A DNA stretch of 64,000 bases from Nitrospiraceae bacterium (GTDB taxonomy: Bacteria > Nitrospirota > Nitrospiria > Nitrospirales > UBA8639). Of the stretch, positions 62,685 to 64,000 are shown one piece after another. The stretch covers positions 43,775-107,774 of the forward strand of contig JACKFF010000012.1 of assembly GCA_020632595.1 (NCBI GenBank), in the 5' to 3' direction. The notes below the pieces were generated by a model. That model was not told the origin of the DNA and made no database searches. It was given only the letters and a program-made list of their open reading frames with translations. The first letter of the stretch is position 1; every line of letters begins with the position of its first letter. The translations under genes were made by a program, and so were the position numbers.

Positions 62685-62872
62685 CGACGCCTGCCGGCTG
62701 GCCCCAAGGAGGGACGCTCTTTTCAGCAGCGGACCCTGTTTGAGCCTGGCGAGTTGGTCCGCTCTTCAAAAAGTTCGCGTCCCTCCTCTCCCATGCGCCC
62801 AGACGGGGCGTCAATGGTTTTGGGTCCTTTTGCCGAAACAAAAGAACCTCGGCTGCCGTGCCGACCCCCGGC
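62685..62872. repeat. Tandem-duplicated G+C-rich repeat, copy 2
   Basis: Direct repeat of 62424-62612 with scattered differences, separated from it by about 72 unrelated bases. Shared cores include AAGGAGGGACGCTCTT, GAGCCTGGCGAGTTG and CAGACGGGGCGTCAATGG. No gene is credible in 62094-62950. Confidence 0.75.
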
Positions 62873-62953
62873 TCTACAAAATCTGTACTTTAAGCAATAG
62901 GTTGGGTACATTCTTCTAAGGAATCCCTTAGAACAAAAAAAGAGGGTCACGCC

Positions 62954-63154
62954 ATGTCAACGGCAGAACAAATCATGCGAGAAATTCAAAAGCTTCCAGA
63001 ACCTTTGGCGAAGGAAGTCTTAGATTTCATCGGGTACATTGAGTTGAAACATGGGCTCAAAGATCGACTAGCTGAAGAACTCAAGCTCGCTCAAACTCCG
63101 GCCATGAAACATGTATGGGACAATTCCGAGGATGAGGTGTGGAATGACGTGTAG
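62954..63154 (+). CDS. DUF2281-like antitoxin, 66 aa
   Basis: Opens MSTAEQIMREIQKLPEPLAK then EVLDFIGYIELKHG, the small helical protein family (DUF2281) found as the antitoxin or partner in toxin-antitoxin pairs. The tail KHVWDNSEDEVWNDV is acidic and likely binds the toxin. The next reading frame begins inside its last codons, at 63144, and has MazF-type N-terminal residues but is broken. Confidence 0.75.
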   Translation: MSTAEQIMREIQKLPEPLAKEVLDFIGYIELKHGLKDRLAEELKLAQTPAMKHVWDNSEDEVWNDV

Positions 63155-63352
63155 CGCCAATAACCTTGTACTCATGCCCTTCCCCTACTAAATGACCTAA
63201 GTCCCTCAAAAAAGGGCCCCAACCTGGTCCCCACCGCACCAGAGTCGACAGGAGCTATGAATGGCCAAAAATCGGCTAAAAGCCAAGACTCAGATATCAG
63301 GCTGGCTAATCCCAAGCCGATGCATAAATATATCTTTCAAGGAATGAAATGA
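63144..63352 (+). pseudogene. Frameshifted MazF/PemK-like toxin
   Basis: ATG 63144 starts MTCSANNLVLMPFPY and stops at once; shifting frame gives NDLSPSKKGPNLV and on to the stop at 63350-63352. In MazF-type toxins the corresponding text is of the form LVPFPFTDLSGSKRRPALVV, so the pieces fit a single ancestral gene with at least one frameshift; the later part is short and eroded. It overlaps the antitoxin gene by 11 bases, the usual order for such operons. Confidence 0.6.
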
Positions 63353-63666
63353 AGGATTGGCTTTTTCAGGTGGAATCTCCCCTTGGCTTCACAATCCGAT
63401 GTACACAAGACTATTGGTCGTTTATCGTTTCAGAAAAGCACCCAGTATTACTTGGAAGGGAAGATGAAATTCAGCAAGTACTCAAGGAACCCACTGAAAT
63501 TCGTCGAAGTAAAAAAGACCCACACGTCATATTGTTCTATGGTGAATCTCAGGCACGATGGCTTTGCGCAGTTGTCAGAAAGGAAAATGGGACAGGATTC
63601 TTGATTACCGCCTATCCAACCGACATAATAAAGGCAGGAGAACCAATATGGACAAGATCAAAGTAA
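63349..63666 (+). CDS. Putative PBECR-like RNase toxin, 105 aa
   Basis: A small basic-tinged protein with W-x-x-I...HP, KEPTEIRRSKKDPHVILFYG, LCAVVRKENGTGFLITAYPT and IIKAGEPIWTRSK. This layout (V-x-K ... G-F-I-x-T-A-Y-x-T-D ... K-x-G-x-x-x-W) recurs in small proteins paired with DUF2283 and related to PBECR (Barnase/EndoU/ColicinE5-RelE-like) nuclease domains. Catalysis is not shown. The DUF2283-like gene overlaps its end by 19 bases. Confidence 0.6.
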   Translation: MKDWLFQVESPLGFTIRCTQDYWSFIVSEKHPVLLGREDEIQQVLKEPTEIRRSKKDPHVILFYGESQARWLCAVVRKENGTGFLITAYPTDIIKAGEPIWTRSK

Positions 63667-63866
63667 TTCATGACACAGTGGGCCATACCTTAACGGTATG
63701 GTTAGATGATCCTGCCCGAGAGCATGTCTGCGAAGAAACGAATGAAGAAGTCATTCTCATGAAGGATAAAGCCGGTCACGTGATCGGATTTGAAAAACTC
63801 CATTACACACCTTCCAACTCACAGAAAGCACTGGCCGTCGAAACCGTGGTTCAGACCGGGCCTTAA
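63648..63866 (+). CDS. DUF2283-like partner protein, 72 aa
   Basis: ATG 63648 follows AGGAGA and starts MDKIKVIHDTVGHTLTVWL; the later EVILMKDKAGHVIGFEKLHY is the D.DG.vvGIE pattern of DUF2283. Such proteins neutralise or accompany the upstream small protein. An earlier in-frame start at 63558 is within the toxin and rejected. The last 134 bases of the window hold no gene I can support. Confidence 0.65.
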   Translation: MDKIKVIHDTVGHTLTVWLDDPAREHVCEETNEEVILMKDKAGHVIGFEKLHYTPSNSQKALAVETVVQTGP

Positions 63867-64000
63867 GCAACCCGGAGCGTAAGACGTTCCAACGCCATGC
63901 ACCCTTCTCCGCCTTCTCTTCATTAAAACGGTTGTCCAAAAACCTCCATTTCCCCTCTCACCTTATCGCGCAGCCCGATCATTTGCGCCATCCGTCTCAA

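Noticed and set aside
62153..62950. Several leftward frames of 75-150 residues
   Set aside because: They read through the duplicated repeat units and are typical false proteins of such repeats.
1..64000. CRISPR arrays, prophage, rRNA operon
   Set aside because: No regularly spaced repeats, no phage structural genes, no rRNA sequence recognised.

Overview
The window looks like chromosome of a Nitrospirota bacterium, most likely a Nitrospira-type nitrite oxidiser. This is inferred from the chlorite-dismutase-family protein, the many PAS/histidine-kinase proteins, the EAL-HDOD protein and the overall style of the core proteins; no 16S or nxr gene is present to prove it. Base composition appears moderate over most of the window and visibly richer in G+C from about 55.7 to 63 kb (read by eye, not computed).

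Layout. 0-5.9 kb: the 5' part of metH (cut by the left edge), small exported or unknown proteins, two of them BamE/SmpA-like, and a PqqC/TenA-like helical oxidase-fold protein. 5.9-7.2 kb: a decayed stretch with a ruined small ORF and a ruined IS3-family transposase. 7.3-10 kb: mutY-mutT overlapping pair and a methyltransferase ended by a strong bidirectional terminator. 10-16 kb: a hybrid PAS histidine kinase beside a seven-TM kinase-like protein that has lost its phosphoacceptor histidine, then a HAD phosphatase and a 36-residue basic protein. 16-26 kb: tightly packed rightward core genes valS-nadC-birA-coaX and grpE-dnaK-dnaJ-rsmE. 26-37.5 kb: leftward genes for an exported IPT/TIG plus Ycf48-like pair, then ridA, mltG, alaS, recA, thpR, cinA.

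37.6-46.8 kb: chlorite-dismutase-family gene, unknown proteins, EAL-HDOD regulator, a tRNA with CAU anticodon, an orphan sensor kinase, a 115-bp inverted-repeat element, a two-part methyltransferase, and a ProA-like protein whose catalytic cysteine is alanine. 47-51 kb: rpsB-tsf-pyrH-frr-alr, a classic translation/cell-wall cluster. 51-55.4 kb: leftward genes for a thiamine-binding-like protein, the sirohaem NAD-dependent dehydrogenase, metF, a polytopic membrane protein and an ABC ATPase.

55.7-64 kb is the accessory part: a YtxH protein, an amidoligase overlapping a class-I glutamine-amidotransferase-like (C26) hydrolase, a two-component pair with a sigma-54 activator, several dispersed repeats, and the remains of toxin-antitoxin modules (antitoxin with a frameshifted MazF-like partner, then an apparently intact PBECR/DUF2283-like pair). 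Best candidates for undescribed biology are the amidoligase-hydrolase pair, the ProA-like pseudoenzyme, the pseudo-kinase/hybrid-kinase pair, and the exported IPT-Ycf48 pair with recurring vicinal cysteines.
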